A stretch of DNA of 54,575 nucleotides, taken from Chryseobacterium pennipullorum. GTDB lineage: Bacteria; Bacteroidota; Bacteroidia; Flavobacteriales; Weeksellaceae. A program made the position numbers and the translations under genes. The stretch lies in contig NZ_QNVV01000026.1 in assembly GCF_003384725.1 (NCBI RefSeq), positions 1-54,575 on the forward strand, given 5' to 3'. Shown in pieces: positions 35,611 through 43,731 of the stretch (the stretch's first letter is position 1; the number at the start of each line of letters is the position of its first letter). The notes under the pieces were generated by a model. That model saw only the letters and a program-made list of their open reading frames with translations. It was not told the DNA's origin and searched no databases.

Positions 35611-35991
35611 ATTAAATATTTGTTTTGGTTGTGGAATATCAAAGCTAACAAAAAATATGTTACGGAAAATAAAAACAATTAAGAATATTTTTGATTATTT
35701 GCATAATTTATTATGCGATGCATTGAATATAATTGAAACAAAGCTTTAATAAAAGAAAAATGAAAATTTATGGATAAAAATAAAAAAGACTGTCTCAAAA
35801 TGAGACAGCTTCGTGCTATTTGATCAGTAAATATTTTACTTACATTTTATCATCAGCGGTAGGTCCATAAAGTCCTAAAACTTTATTTCCGAACATTTTT
35901 AAATGGACCATCAGGTCTTCTGTGTGGCTTTTCTACCTCATGCAGAAAATTCACAGATAAGTGCCTGCTTGATCACGGATGAATGATGGGT
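35611..35991. other. Intergenic region with a terminator and a short open frame
   Basis: About 380 bases between two minus-strand genes. It contains the terminator at 35786-35809 and a short minus-strand frame at 35840-35911 coding 23 residues (MVHLKMFGNKVLGLYGPTAD...). That frame reads like a real protein end but is preceded by a stop, so it is probably a gene remnant or chance. The part next to the metalloprotease start is AT-rich and should hold its promoter. Confidence 0.4.
35786..35809 (-). terminator. Terminator of the acyl-CoA dehydrogenase gene
   Basis: Perfect arms CTGTCTCA and TGAGACAG with a three-base loop; on the minus strand they are followed by TCTTTTTTATTTTT. It lies about 180 bases past the stop codon, which is far, so a longer 3-prime end is implied. 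Confidence 0.65.
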
Positions 35992-37131
35992 TTATTTTGT
36001 AATATCTCTTCCAATCACCAGTCTCTGGATCTCAGAAGTTCCCTCACCGATGGTACAAAGCTTGGAATCTCTGTAGTATTTTTCAGCAGGGAAGTCTTTG
36101 GTATATCCGTATCCTCCGAAGATCTGAACTGCATTGTTGGCAATTCTCACACAAGCTTCAGATGCATACAGTTTAGCCATAGCACCTTCTCTGGTCATCT
36201 TTTGTTTTGCATTTTTCAGCGTTGAAGCTCTCTGGATAAGAAGTTCCGCGGCATCAATTTCTGTAGCCATATCAGCAAGCATAAAATTGATCGCCTGGAA
36301 TTCGGAGATGGATTTTCCGAACTGATGTCTTTCTTTAGCATATTTTAAGGCAGCTTTGTAAGCTCCTCTTGCAGTACCTAAGCTTAGAGCAGCAATAGAA
36401 ATTCTACCGCCATCCAAAATCTTCATGGCCTGTTTGAAGCCTTCGCCTACTTCTCCTAAACGGTGAGAATCCGGCACGCGTACATTATCAAAAATTAATT
36501 CCGCAGTCTCAGAAGCACGCATTCCTAATTTATTTTCCTTTTTTCCTGAAGAAAAACCTGGCATTCCTTTTTCCAGAACAAAAGCAGTGGAATTATTTTT
36601 GGCTCCTTTTTCTCCGGTTCTGGTCATTACTACGGCAATATCTCCTGAAATAGCATGGGTAATGAAGTTTTTAGCTCCGTTGATGATCCATTCGTCACCA
36701 TCTTTTACTGCAGTTGTAGACATGCCTCCGGAATCTGAACCTGTATTGTGCTCTGTAAGCCCCCAAGCTCCGATTACCTTTCCGGAAGCCAGCTGAGGAA
36801 GCCATTTGTTTCTCTGCTCTTCATTCCCGAATTCGTAAATGTGATTGGTGCAAAGTGAGTTGTGTGCTGCAACAGAGAGACCGATAGATGGGTCAACCTG
36901 AGAAATCTCGTCCAGAATAGCAACATACTCGTGATATCCAAGACCAGACCCTCCATATTGTTCAGGGACTACAATCCCCATAAAGCCCATTTCACCCAGC
37001 TGGTGGAATAAGTCTTTTGGAAATGTCTGGCTTTCATCCCATTCCATAATGTTCGGGCGGATATTCTTTTCTGCAAATTCTCTAGCTGTCTCCGCTATCA
37101 TTTTGATGTTGTCAATAGTCTCTGTATTCAT
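35992..37131 (-). CDS. Acyl-CoA dehydrogenase
   Basis: A 379-residue flavoenzyme of normal length that oxidises acyl-CoA to trans-2-enoyl-CoA and passes electrons to ETF. Visible features: the FAD-binding AWGLTEHNTGSDSGGM, the WIINGAKNFITHA segment, LGTARGAYKAALKYAKERHQFGK, and the C-terminal catalytic-base region FGGYGYTKDFPAEKYYRD ... IGEGTSEIQR, where the Glu of GEGT is the expected base. It is a single gene; substrate chain length or branching cannot be told from sequence. Confidence 0.96.
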   Translation of the reverse strand: MNTETIDNIKMIAETAREFAEKNIRPNIMEWDESQTFPKDLFHQLGEMGFMGIVVPEQYGGSGLGYHEYVAILDEISQVDPSIGLSVAAHNSLCTNHIYEFGNEEQRNKWLPQLASGKVIGAWGLTEHNTGSDSGGMSTTAVKDGDEWIINGAKNFITHAISGDIAVVMTRTGEKGAKNNSTAFVLEKGMPGFSSGKKENKLGMRASETAELIFDNVRVPDSHRLGEVGEGFKQAMKILDGGRISIAALSLGTARGAYKAALKYAKERHQFGKSISEFQAINFMLADMATEIDAAELLIQRASTLKNAKQKMTREGAMAKLYASEACVRIANNAVQIFGGYGYTKDFPAEKYYRDSKLCTIGEGTSEIQRLVIGRDITK

Positions 37132-37320
37132 ATAGATAATAGTTAGTTCCCAAAGATAATTAAATTGACGGAATGCCGAAGAAAATTATTTTATCCATCC
37201 TGTTTTGGGGTCAATACTTTAGTTTCCAATTTTTTAGATTTTTACATTTAACCTTTTCTTAATAAAATATTCAATATTCCACCATCATTAATTTACTATT
37301 TTAGTTACCAATTTTAAGGC

Positions 37321-39198
37321 ATGAAAAAAATTCTACTTCCTCTTATTTTAGTTTCTTCTTACATTTCCACTTCGGCACAAGCTCCAGCGGGTTATTATGA
37401 TGGTACCACAGGACTCACAGGGTATGCATTGAAGACAAAGATCTATGATATTATCTCGAAAAAGAATGTGAGCTGGCATTATGATGATCTTCCTGTATTT
37501 TATAACCAGACCGATTTAGACTGGTATTATGACGGACACACGCCGGCCAATAATACGAGCATTCTGCTGGATATCTATTCGGAAATACCATCAGGTCCGG
37601 ACGCTTACGAGTATACATCGGCCAACCTGATCAGCAGTTCCGGTGGTGAAGGGGAAGGGTACAACAGGGAGCATGCGATGCCTCAAAGTACGTTTAACAG
37701 CAATTATCCAATGTTTTCAGATTTACATTTTGTAATTCCTACCGATGCGAAAATAAACCAGCTGCGGAATAATTATCCTTATGGTATTGGAAATTCTACC
37801 ATACACCATACCTTCACAAATACTTCAAAAATTGCCAATAGTGCTATTCCTAACTATGCTTATACGAACAGGGTTTATGAGCCAATCGACGAATTTAAAG
37901 GGGATGTTGCCCGGATGCTGTTGTATTTTGTGGTGCGGTATGAAAGAAAATTGCCTGCTTTTAATCATTTTACCAACATTAATCCTGCATTAGACAGGTC
38001 TGCCCTGGATGGGACAGCAGAGAGGGCGTTTGACCCGGCATATATTGCCATGCTTCTTCAGTGGCATCAGCAAGATCCGGTTTCTCAAAGGGAAACAGAC
38101 CGGAATAATGCTGTATTTGCTATTCAGAAAAACAGAAACCCTTTTATCGATCATCCGCAATGGGTAGAGATGATATGGAACCAGACCCCGGATGCTAGTA
38201 TTCCCCAGGCTCCTTTAAATTTAATCACCACCCAGACAGGAGCTTATTTTACGACTTTAAGCTGGGAGCCAAGCTCAAGTGCTGACGTTATCGGATACAA
38301 TATCTATCAGAATGGAGTACTGCACAGCACTACAAAGACAACAACAGTAACGGTTGATCACCTGACGCCTTCTTCTTCTTATACGTATACCGTAAAGGCT
38401 TATGATAACGGATATTTAAATTCTGCAGACAGTAACCCTGTTCATGTAAACACATTATCTTCGGACACCTTTGCAAAAGACCTTTATATTTCCAAGTATC
38501 TGGAAGGTACTGATAATAACAAAGCTGTGGAAATAACAAACAGAACCGGACACTCTGTAGATTTGAATCATTACAGGCTGTCCGTTCAGTCCTACGGTAA
38601 TAACAATTACTTTTTTCCGGCACCTTTTGAGATGGAAGGGGTTATACAAAATAATGAAACTTTTGTGGTTATAAATCCCGGATCCAATTTCACCTGCTTA
38701 CCATCTGATCAGGCAAAATTTGTAACTGCATCTCCCCAAATGTCTTTCGACGGAGATAAATATTATGAACTAAGATATAAATCGACCACCATTGATGCTT
38801 TAGGTGTTAAAAATCAGTCTAATTCTTCCACTTTAAAAGATGTATCCCTTTATAGGAAGAGCACCATCAATCAACCTGCTTCAACGTTCAGCATCAGCGA
38901 ATGGGATGTGCATCCGGTAGACTACTGTCAGGATCTGGGAGGGACTTTATCTGTTTCAGACCTTTTAACATCTGCCGTAGAATGGAAAATCTATCCAAAC
39001 CCTGTCTATGAGAATATTTATGTGAGCGGAGAAACCGAAAAAGTACAGACGGCACAAATTCTTGATTTTTCAGGAAAGGTGATTTACACGGAAAAACACC
39101 CGTTTAGAAATAAGAAAAACATTTCAGTACAGGGTATTCCTACAGGGATCTATCTTCTAAGACTTGATGGGAAAGTGAAGCAGTTTATTAAGAAGTAG
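37321..39198 (+). CDS. Secreted endonuclease I with FN3-like, lamin-tail-like and T9SS domains
   Basis: A 625-residue secreted nuclease. Signal peptide 1-20 (STSAQ). Residues about 30-285 match the endonuclease I family, with the catalytic segment YNREHAMPQS (His118), FSDLHFVIPTD and RNNYPYG. A fibronectin type III domain follows (about 295-378), then a beta-sandwich like a lamin-tail domain (about 385-540, DLYISKYLEGTDNNKAVEITN) and a T9SS type A sorting domain at the end (IYPNPVYENIYV ... QFIKK). It should degrade extracellular DNA or RNA for nutrient use or biofilm turnover, which is inference. Confidence 0.92.
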   Translation: MKKILLPLILVSSYISTSAQAPAGYYDGTTGLTGYALKTKIYDIISKKNVSWHYDDLPVFYNQTDLDWYYDGHTPANNTSILLDIYSEIPSGPDAYEYTSANLISSSGGEGEGYNREHAMPQSTFNSNYPMFSDLHFVIPTDAKINQLRNNYPYGIGNSTIHHTFTNTSKIANSAIPNYAYTNRVYEPIDEFKGDVARMLLYFVVRYERKLPAFNHFTNINPALDRSALDGTAERAFDPAYIAMLLQWHQQDPVSQRETDRNNAVFAIQKNRNPFIDHPQWVEMIWNQTPDASIPQAPLNLITTQTGAYFTTLSWEPSSSADVIGYNIYQNGVLHSTTKTTTVTVDHLTPSSSYTYTVKAYDNGYLNSADSNPVHVNTLSSDTFAKDLYISKYLEGTDNNKAVEITNRTGHSVDLNHYRLSVQSYGNNNYFFPAPFEMEGVIQNNETFVVINPGSNFTCLPSDQAKFVTASPQMSFDGDKYYELRYKSTTIDALGVKNQSNSSTLKDVSLYRKSTINQPASTFSISEWDVHPVDYCQDLGGTLSVSDLLTSAVEWKIYPNPVYENIYVSGETEKVQTAQILDFSGKVIYTEKHPFRNKKNISVQGIPTGIYLLRLDGKVKQFIKK

Positions 39199-39215
39199 TT
39201 AATCCCTCTCCTTCG

Positions 39216-39248
39216 AACTTTGACAGGTTTCTAAAACCTGTCAAGGTT
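39216..39248. repeat. Fifteen-bp inverted repeat downstream of endonuclease gene
   Basis: AACTTTGACAGGTTT and AAACCTGTCAAGGTT, one mismatch, three-base loop. It lies 18 bases past the endonuclease stop. There is no T-run; it may be a terminator or a dispersed palindromic repeat. The rest of the 300-base gap to the SatD gene is non-coding and ends in the palindromes described separately. Confidence 0.5.
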
Positions 39249-39416
39249 GATAGGGGCGAGGAGTACGTGGATAGCAGGAAAGCGCTTCTCATTTTTTAAA
39301 AAGTAGAAAAGTGGAGCTAAAGTAAATGTATGGGAAGTATTTTAGTGATTTGCTTCTTTTTAGTTTTTCTTCTGGAATGTAATGTCTTAAAAGCCTTATG
39401 GTTGCTATAAAATTGA

Positions 39417-39494
39417 TATAAGCATATTCACTAATAATCAATATCTATAAGTGTTTATGCTTATATTTTTTATTTATAAGTAATTATGCTTATA
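39417..39494. promoter_or_regulatory. Tandem palindromic operator candidates upstream of satD
   Basis: Three copies of the half-site TATAAGCATA / TATGCTTATA: 39417-39426 (single half-site), 39446-39465 and 39475-39494. The last two are 20-bp elements with TATAAG and CTTATA arms around eight bases, and their starts are 29 bases apart. The third overlaps the -7 box TATATTTG (39491-39498). This layout fits a repressor site, possibly for the helix-turn-helix of SatD itself. Confidence 0.55.
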
Positions 39495-39498
39495 TTTG
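39491..39498 (+). promoter_or_regulatory. Candidate -7 box of the satD promoter, very short leader
   Basis: TATATTTG matches TAnnTTTG and ends only four bases before the ATG at 39503. Transcription would start at or next to the start codon, so the mRNA may be leaderless. Confidence 0.5.
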
Positions 39499-39502
39499 CA
39501 CT

Positions 39503-40108
39503 ATGATAGCGGTCATTACCGGTGATATTATAAATTCACAGCATGCGGATACTGAAGTTTGGATTACCAGGCTTAAAAATCTTCTCGATCAATGGGGAAG
39601 CGTTCCTGATACATGGGAAATTTACAGGGGAGACGAATTTCAGTTCAAGTGTCATATTGATGACGTATTCTGGCGTTTTCTAGCCATAAAATCTCTTATT
39701 AAAAGTCAGGAAAATCTGGATGTAAGAATGGCCATAGGCATTGGTGAGGAAAGTTTTTCTTCGGAAAAAATCACAGAGTCTAATGGTACAGCTTACGTCA
39801 ATTCCGGAAGATTATTGAATGATTTGAAAAGTGACGGTCATACAGTCGCTATCAAAACCTCTAATGATTCTGTAGACAGGGATCTGAACATCCTGCTGAA
39901 ATGGTCGTCAAAGGATTTTGATAACTGGACGATGGCTACTTCGGAGATTATCCATGAAATGATTATGAATCAGGATATCACCCAGGAAGATCTCGCTAAG
40001 AAATTTACTATTTCACAGTCCTCAATTAGCCAGAGACTGAAACGGGCCAACTATGAGCTCATCGTAGAAACGAACCAGTATTTTAGAAAGAAAATCTCAG
40101 AACTATAG
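39503..40108 (+). CDS. SatD family protein with C-terminal helix-turn-helix
   Basis: A 201-residue cytosolic protein resembling the SatD family, named after a Streptococcus acid-tolerance locus. The N-terminal 120 residues contain AVITGDIINSQ (Asp8), YRGDEFQFKC (Asp44), RMAIGIGEE and GTAYVNSGRLLND. This order resembles the metal-binding and catalytic segments of class III nucleotidyl cyclases (DI, GDE-F, RIGIHTG, VNxAAR), though with low similarity. The C-terminal part (about 150-185: ITQEDLAKKFTISQSSISQRL) is a helix-turn-helix. It is followed two bases later by a DUF3307 membrane protein gene. A regulator, sensor or enzyme role is open. Confidence 0.8.
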   Translation: MIAVITGDIINSQHADTEVWITRLKNLLDQWGSVPDTWEIYRGDEFQFKCHIDDVFWRFLAIKSLIKSQENLDVRMAIGIGEESFSSEKITESNGTAYVNSGRLLNDLKSDGHTVAIKTSNDSVDRDLNILLKWSSKDFDNWTMATSEIIHEMIMNQDITQEDLAKKFTISQSSISQRLKRANYELIVETNQYFRKKISEL

Positions 40109-40110
40109 AC

Positions 40111-40806
40111 ATGATCTTTATTAAACTCATATTGGCACATCTACTCGGAGATTTTATTCTTCAGCCAAACTCTTGGGTTGCAGACAAGGAAAACTATAAA
40201 CTGAAAAGTAAGTTTTTATACTATCATGTTCTGATTCATATCGCATTAAGCCTTATTTTTCTTTGGGATGTACAACTTTGGTGGGTAGCTGCTTTGGTAG
40301 GAATTTCTCATTTTATTATCGATGCGGCAAAGCTTAGTTTTCAAAATGTCAAAACAAAGAAAATATGGTTTTTTATAGATCAGCTATTGCACATTTTGGT
40401 GATTGCGGGAGTCTCTTTTTACTTTGGTGAATTTGATTTCAGCTTTTTGCAGAATCAGGAATTTTTGAAAATAATAATGGCTGCTTTGTTTTTGACAACG
40501 CCTGCATCTATTTTCATCAAACTTCTTTTATCATCCTGGACACCTGCTCCGGATGGTCCCAATACTATTCAAACCGAATCTTTAACAAGTGCCGGAAAAT
40601 ATATCGGAATCTTAGAACGTTTACTGGTTTTTACCTTTATTGTGGTGAACCACTGGGAAGGCGTAGGTTTCATGGTGGCTGCAAAATCTGTTTTCAGGTT
40701 CAGCGACCTTGTGCAGGCAAAACAGAGAAAGCTTACAGAATACGTATTGATTGGTACATTACTAAGCTTTGGACTGGCTGTCTTAACAGGAATAATAATA
40801 AAATAA
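40111..40806 (+). CDS. DUF3307 family multi-pass membrane protein
   Basis: A 231-residue inner-membrane protein with about six helices. It starts two bases after the SatD-like gene, so the two should be cotranslated. DUF3307-type residues are visible: LAHLLGDFILQPN (His10, Asp14, Gln18), YYHVLIH (His39, His43), SHFIIDAAK (His67, Asp71) and FIDQLLH (Asp90, His94). Polar His and Asp pairs inside hydrophobic helices suggest metal binding or a membrane hydrolase, but no activity is known to me. Together with SatD it forms a two-gene module. Confidence 0.83.
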   Translation: MIFIKLILAHLLGDFILQPNSWVADKENYKLKSKFLYYHVLIHIALSLIFLWDVQLWWVAALVGISHFIIDAAKLSFQNVKTKKIWFFIDQLLHILVIAGVSFYFGEFDFSFLQNQEFLKIIMAALFLTTPASIFIKLLLSSWTPAPDGPNTIQTESLTSAGKYIGILERLLVFTFIVVNHWEGVGFMVAAKSVFRFSDLVQAKQRKLTEYVLIGTLLSFGLAVLTGIIIK

Positions 40807-40842
40807 ATCAATAAATCTAACTACAATTTAGAAAGTAAAATT

Positions 40843-41565
40843 ATGAGTCAAAAGAAAGAAATGTTGTACGAGGGTAAAGCGAAACAAGTATTTGCTACTG
40901 ATAATCCTGATGAAGTAGTAGTGCGTTTTAAAGACGATGCTACAGCATTTAATGCTCAAAAGAAAGGCCAGGTTGACCTGAAAGGAGAAATGAACAATGC
41001 CATCACAACGCTTATTTTTGAATATTTGAATGAAAAAGGGATCAAAACTCACTTTATCAAACAATTGGACGAAAGAGAACAGTTGGTAAGAAAAGTATCC
41101 ATTATTCCTCTGGAGATGGTCGTGAGAAACTATTCCGCTGGAAGTATGGCACAGAGATTAGGGGTTGAAGAAGGAATCAAATCTCCGGTAACCATCTTTG
41201 ATATCTGCTATAAAAAAGACGAATTGGGAGATCCTCTTATCAACGACCACCACGCGGTATTCTTAGGAGCAGCTACCTATGAGGAACTTGATGAAATGTA
41301 TGAATTAACATCAGACATCAACGAAATCCTTATTGACCTTTTTGATAAAATGAATATCATCCTGGTAGATTTTAAAATCGAATTGGGTAAAACTTCCGAC
41401 GGAGAAATCATTTTAGCGGACGAAATATCTCCTGATACCTGCAGACTTTGGGATAAAGATACCATGAAGAAACTTGATAAGGACAGATTCAGAAGAGATT
41501 TAGGAGAAGTAACTGAGGCATACGTGGAGATCTACAATCGTCTTAAAAATTTACTTGTAAAATAA
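40843..41565 (+). CDS. purC: Phosphoribosylaminoimidazole-succinocarboxamide synthase
   Basis: A 240-residue SAICAR synthetase joining aspartate to CAIR in purine synthesis. Diagnostic segments: LYEGKAKQVFAT at the ATP site, FKDDATAFNAQKK, IPLEMVVRNYSAGS, FKIELGKTSDGEIILADEISPDTCRLWD. Normal length. It begins 37 bases after the DUF3307 gene, so read-through is possible. It is followed by an inverted-repeat-bounded cassette and then purF in the same direction. Confidence 0.97.
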   Translation: MSQKKEMLYEGKAKQVFATDNPDEVVVRFKDDATAFNAQKKGQVDLKGEMNNAITTLIFEYLNEKGIKTHFIKQLDEREQLVRKVSIIPLEMVVRNYSAGSMAQRLGVEEGIKSPVTIFDICYKKDELGDPLINDHHAVFLGAATYEELDEMYELTSDINEILIDLFDKMNIILVDFKIELGKTSDGEIILADEISPDTCRLWDKDTMKKLDKDRFRRDLGEVTEAYVEIYNRLKNLLVK

Positions 41566-41573
41566 TTTCAGAA

Positions 41574-41593
41574 ATTAGAAGTTAGATATTAGA
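41574..41593. repeat. Left inverted repeat of the IVP cassette
   Basis: ATTAGAAGTTAGATATTAGA, 20 bp, exactly the reverse complement of 41990-42009. It lies nine bases past the purC stop codon and is itself built from ATTAGA-type short repeats, extended by AATTAGT to 41600. Confidence 0.8.
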
Positions 41594-41600
41594 AATTAGT

Positions 41601-41960
41601 ATGAAATCACATCGAATAGAAGATTTGAAAGTTTGGAATAAATCAATGGTTTTGGTTAAAGAGATTTATGTAATCTCAGCTGAATTACCAGTAGAAGAAA
41701 AATTCGGACTACAATCTCAAATCAGATGATGTGCTGTTTCAATACCGTCTAATATTGCAGAAGGAGCCGGAAGAAATAATAAAAATGAATTTTATCATTT
41801 TCTCGGAATTGAGTTTGGTTCTACTTATGAATTACAAACCCAACTTCAGTTACTGATTGATTTGAATTTTATTTCTGAAAGTAAAATAGCCCCCCTTAGA
41901 GAACTTTTAGCTGAAATTCAGAAAATGATTTATTCATTAAAAACAAGTTTAAAATTATAA
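41601..41960 (+). pseudogene. Four-helix-bundle (23S rRNA intervening-sequence, IVP) protein gene with internal TGA
   Basis: The frame from the ATG at 41601 encodes a protein of the IVP/four-helix-bundle family: RIEDLKVWNKSMVLVKEIY, then EEKFGLQSQIR, then VSIPSNIAEGAGRNNKNEF and a helical C-terminus. At 41727-41729 the codon after QIR is TGA where the family usually has Arg (QIRRA...), so one CGA to TGA change explains the break. The gene is bounded by 20-bp inverted repeats and sits between purC and purF. The truncated product would be 42 residues. A recoded TGA is unlikely because no other gene in the window shows it. Confidence 0.85.
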
Positions 41961-41989
41961 TTGAAGTTAACTTAGACTAATTTCTAACA

Positions 41990-42009
41990 TCTAATATCTA
42001 ACTTCTAAT
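41990..42009. repeat. Right inverted repeat of the IVP cassette
   Basis: TCTAATATCTAACTTCTAAT, exact reverse complement of the left repeat. The similarity continues outward with CTAATTTCTAACA (41977-41989). It lies 17 bases before the purF start, so it forms part of the purF leader. Confidence 0.8.
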
Positions 42010-42026
42010 CATTAGAAAAAATAGAA

Positions 42027-43526
42027 ATGAAAAGTTTAGACATTCATAAAAGTGAATATTTAAAACAGTTTGAAAGCCAGGTTTACGGAAGAAATCTTTT
42101 CAGAACTCAGGAAGAGGAAAGATTGGATGCTCCGAATGAAGAATGTGGTATTTTTGGATTGTATTCGGATAATGATCTGGATACATTTTCCCTTTCACAG
42201 TTTGGGCTTTTTGCACTTCAGCACAGAGGGCAGGAGGCTTGTGGTATTTCCGTATTAAAAGACGGAAGAATTACCAATATGAAAGACGAAGGACTTGTTT
42301 TGGATGTTTATAAAGATATTCAGGAACCTGAAACTTTTATGGGAAATTCTGCAATCGGTCATACCCGATATACCACTGCAGGAGATAAGAAGAAATATAA
42401 TTTTCAGCCATTTTTCGCGAAAAACGAATATGACCAGATTATACTTTCTATAGCGCATAATGGTAACCTTACCAATGCGAAAGAACTAAAAGCAGAATTA
42501 GAAGCTGAAGGCGTTGTTTTCAGAGCCACTTCCGATTCTGAAGTGATCTTAAGGTTGATTCAGAAAAATCTTGATTTAGGTCTTCGCGGTGCGATTAAGG
42601 CTACAATGGAGAAAATTGAAGGAGCTTATTCCGTGGTAGGAATGACCAGAAATAAATTCTTTGCTTTCAGAGATTTCAACGGAATCCGTCCTTTGGTTTT
42701 GGGAGCTATTGATGAGAGATCATATGTAGTGGCTTCGGAATCTGTAGCACTGGATGCGGTAGGAGCACAGTATGTACGTGATATTCTTCCGGGGGAAATT
42801 ATTTATACGAATGAAAACGAGCCCGGAAAACTGAATTCTTACATGATGGATCAAGCAAAAGGGAAACAAAGGATTTGTTCTTTTGAATACATTTATTTTG
42901 CAAGACCTGATTCTACTTTAGAAAATATCAATGTATATGAGATCAGAGAAAAATCCGGTGAGAAAATCTGGGAACAGGCTCCGGTAGATGCTGATCTGGT
43001 TATTGGAGTTCCGGATTCAGGAGTTCCTGCTGCTATTGGTTTCTCTAAAGCCTCAGGAATACCATTCCGCCCTGTATTGATCAAAAACAGATATATTGGA
43101 AGAAGTTTCATTGTTCCTACTCAGGAAATGAGAGAAAGAGTGGTTAACCTGAAACTGAACCCGATTATTTCTGAAATGAAAGATAAAAGAGTAGTCATTA
43201 TTGATGACTCTATTGTTCGTGGAACAACATCCAAGAGATTGGTTAAAATCTTAAAAGATGCAGGCGTCAAAGAGATCCACTTCAGAAGTGTTTCTCCACC
43301 TATTATTGCACCTTGTTACTTAGGAATAGATACGCCATCAAAAGATGATTTGATTTCTGCAAATATGACTACAGAGGAGCTTAAAAATTATTTGGGCGTA
43401 GATTCTTTAGAGTTTTTAAGTATCGACAACCTAAAAGAAATTTTAGGATCTGCTAATCACTGCTTCGGATGTTTTACAGAAGAATATCCGGTAGGAAAAG
43501 GAGAGGAGGTAGAATTATTTAATTAA
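42027..43526 (+). CDS. purF: Amidophosphoribosyltransferase
   Basis: A 499-residue enzyme that makes phosphoribosylamine from PRPP and glutamine, the first committed step of purine synthesis. The nucleophile is Cys40 in NEECGIFG, so a 39-residue propeptide would have to be removed. The glutaminase half has QHRGQEACG, GHTRYTTAG and IAHNGNL. The PRPP loop is VVIIDDSIVRGTTS (about 389-402). Cys284, Cys430, Cys479 and Cys482 match the 4Fe-4S ligands of the Bacillus-type enzyme. It ends in a terminator at 43548-43575. Confidence 0.96.
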   Translation: MKSLDIHKSEYLKQFESQVYGRNLFRTQEEERLDAPNEECGIFGLYSDNDLDTFSLSQFGLFALQHRGQEACGISVLKDGRITNMKDEGLVLDVYKDIQEPETFMGNSAIGHTRYTTAGDKKKYNFQPFFAKNEYDQIILSIAHNGNLTNAKELKAELEAEGVVFRATSDSEVILRLIQKNLDLGLRGAIKATMEKIEGAYSVVGMTRNKFFAFRDFNGIRPLVLGAIDERSYVVASESVALDAVGAQYVRDILPGEIIYTNENEPGKLNSYMMDQAKGKQRICSFEYIYFARPDSTLENINVYEIREKSGEKIWEQAPVDADLVIGVPDSGVPAAIGFSKASGIPFRPVLIKNRYIGRSFIVPTQEMRERVVNLKLNPIISEMKDKRVVIIDDSIVRGTTSKRLVKILKDAGVKEIHFRSVSPPIIAPCYLGIDTPSKDDLISANMTTEELKNYLGVDSLEFLSIDNLKEILGSANHCFGCFTEEYPVGKGEEVELFN

Positions 43527-43547
43527 AATATTTCTTATATATCATAG

Positions 43548-43575
43548 AGAGCCAGATTGAGTATCTGGCTCTTTT
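43548..43575 (+). terminator. Terminator of purF
   Basis: Perfect 10-bp arms AGAGCCAGAT and ATCTGGCTCT with a five-base loop and a TTTT run, 22 bases past the stop codon. Confidence 0.8.
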
Positions 43576-43731
43576 CGTTCGTAGTCTCAAAACTTTGTTA
43601 CCATTTTTCCCATCCCTCAAGGATGGGCTCACTTCATTCAAAACAGCATGAAATGTAGCACAATCTTAATATTCAGATGATCTATAGGACACCAATAAGT
43701 TTTAATTTTAACAGATTAAAATTTCAGGCGT

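Noticed and set aside
35786..35809. TGTCTCA/TGAGACA arms identical to the palindrome of the tetR promoter, read as a second TetR operator
   Set aside because: Here the arms have a three-base loop and a T-run and sit behind a gene, so a terminator is the simpler reading; the shared arms are probably chance.
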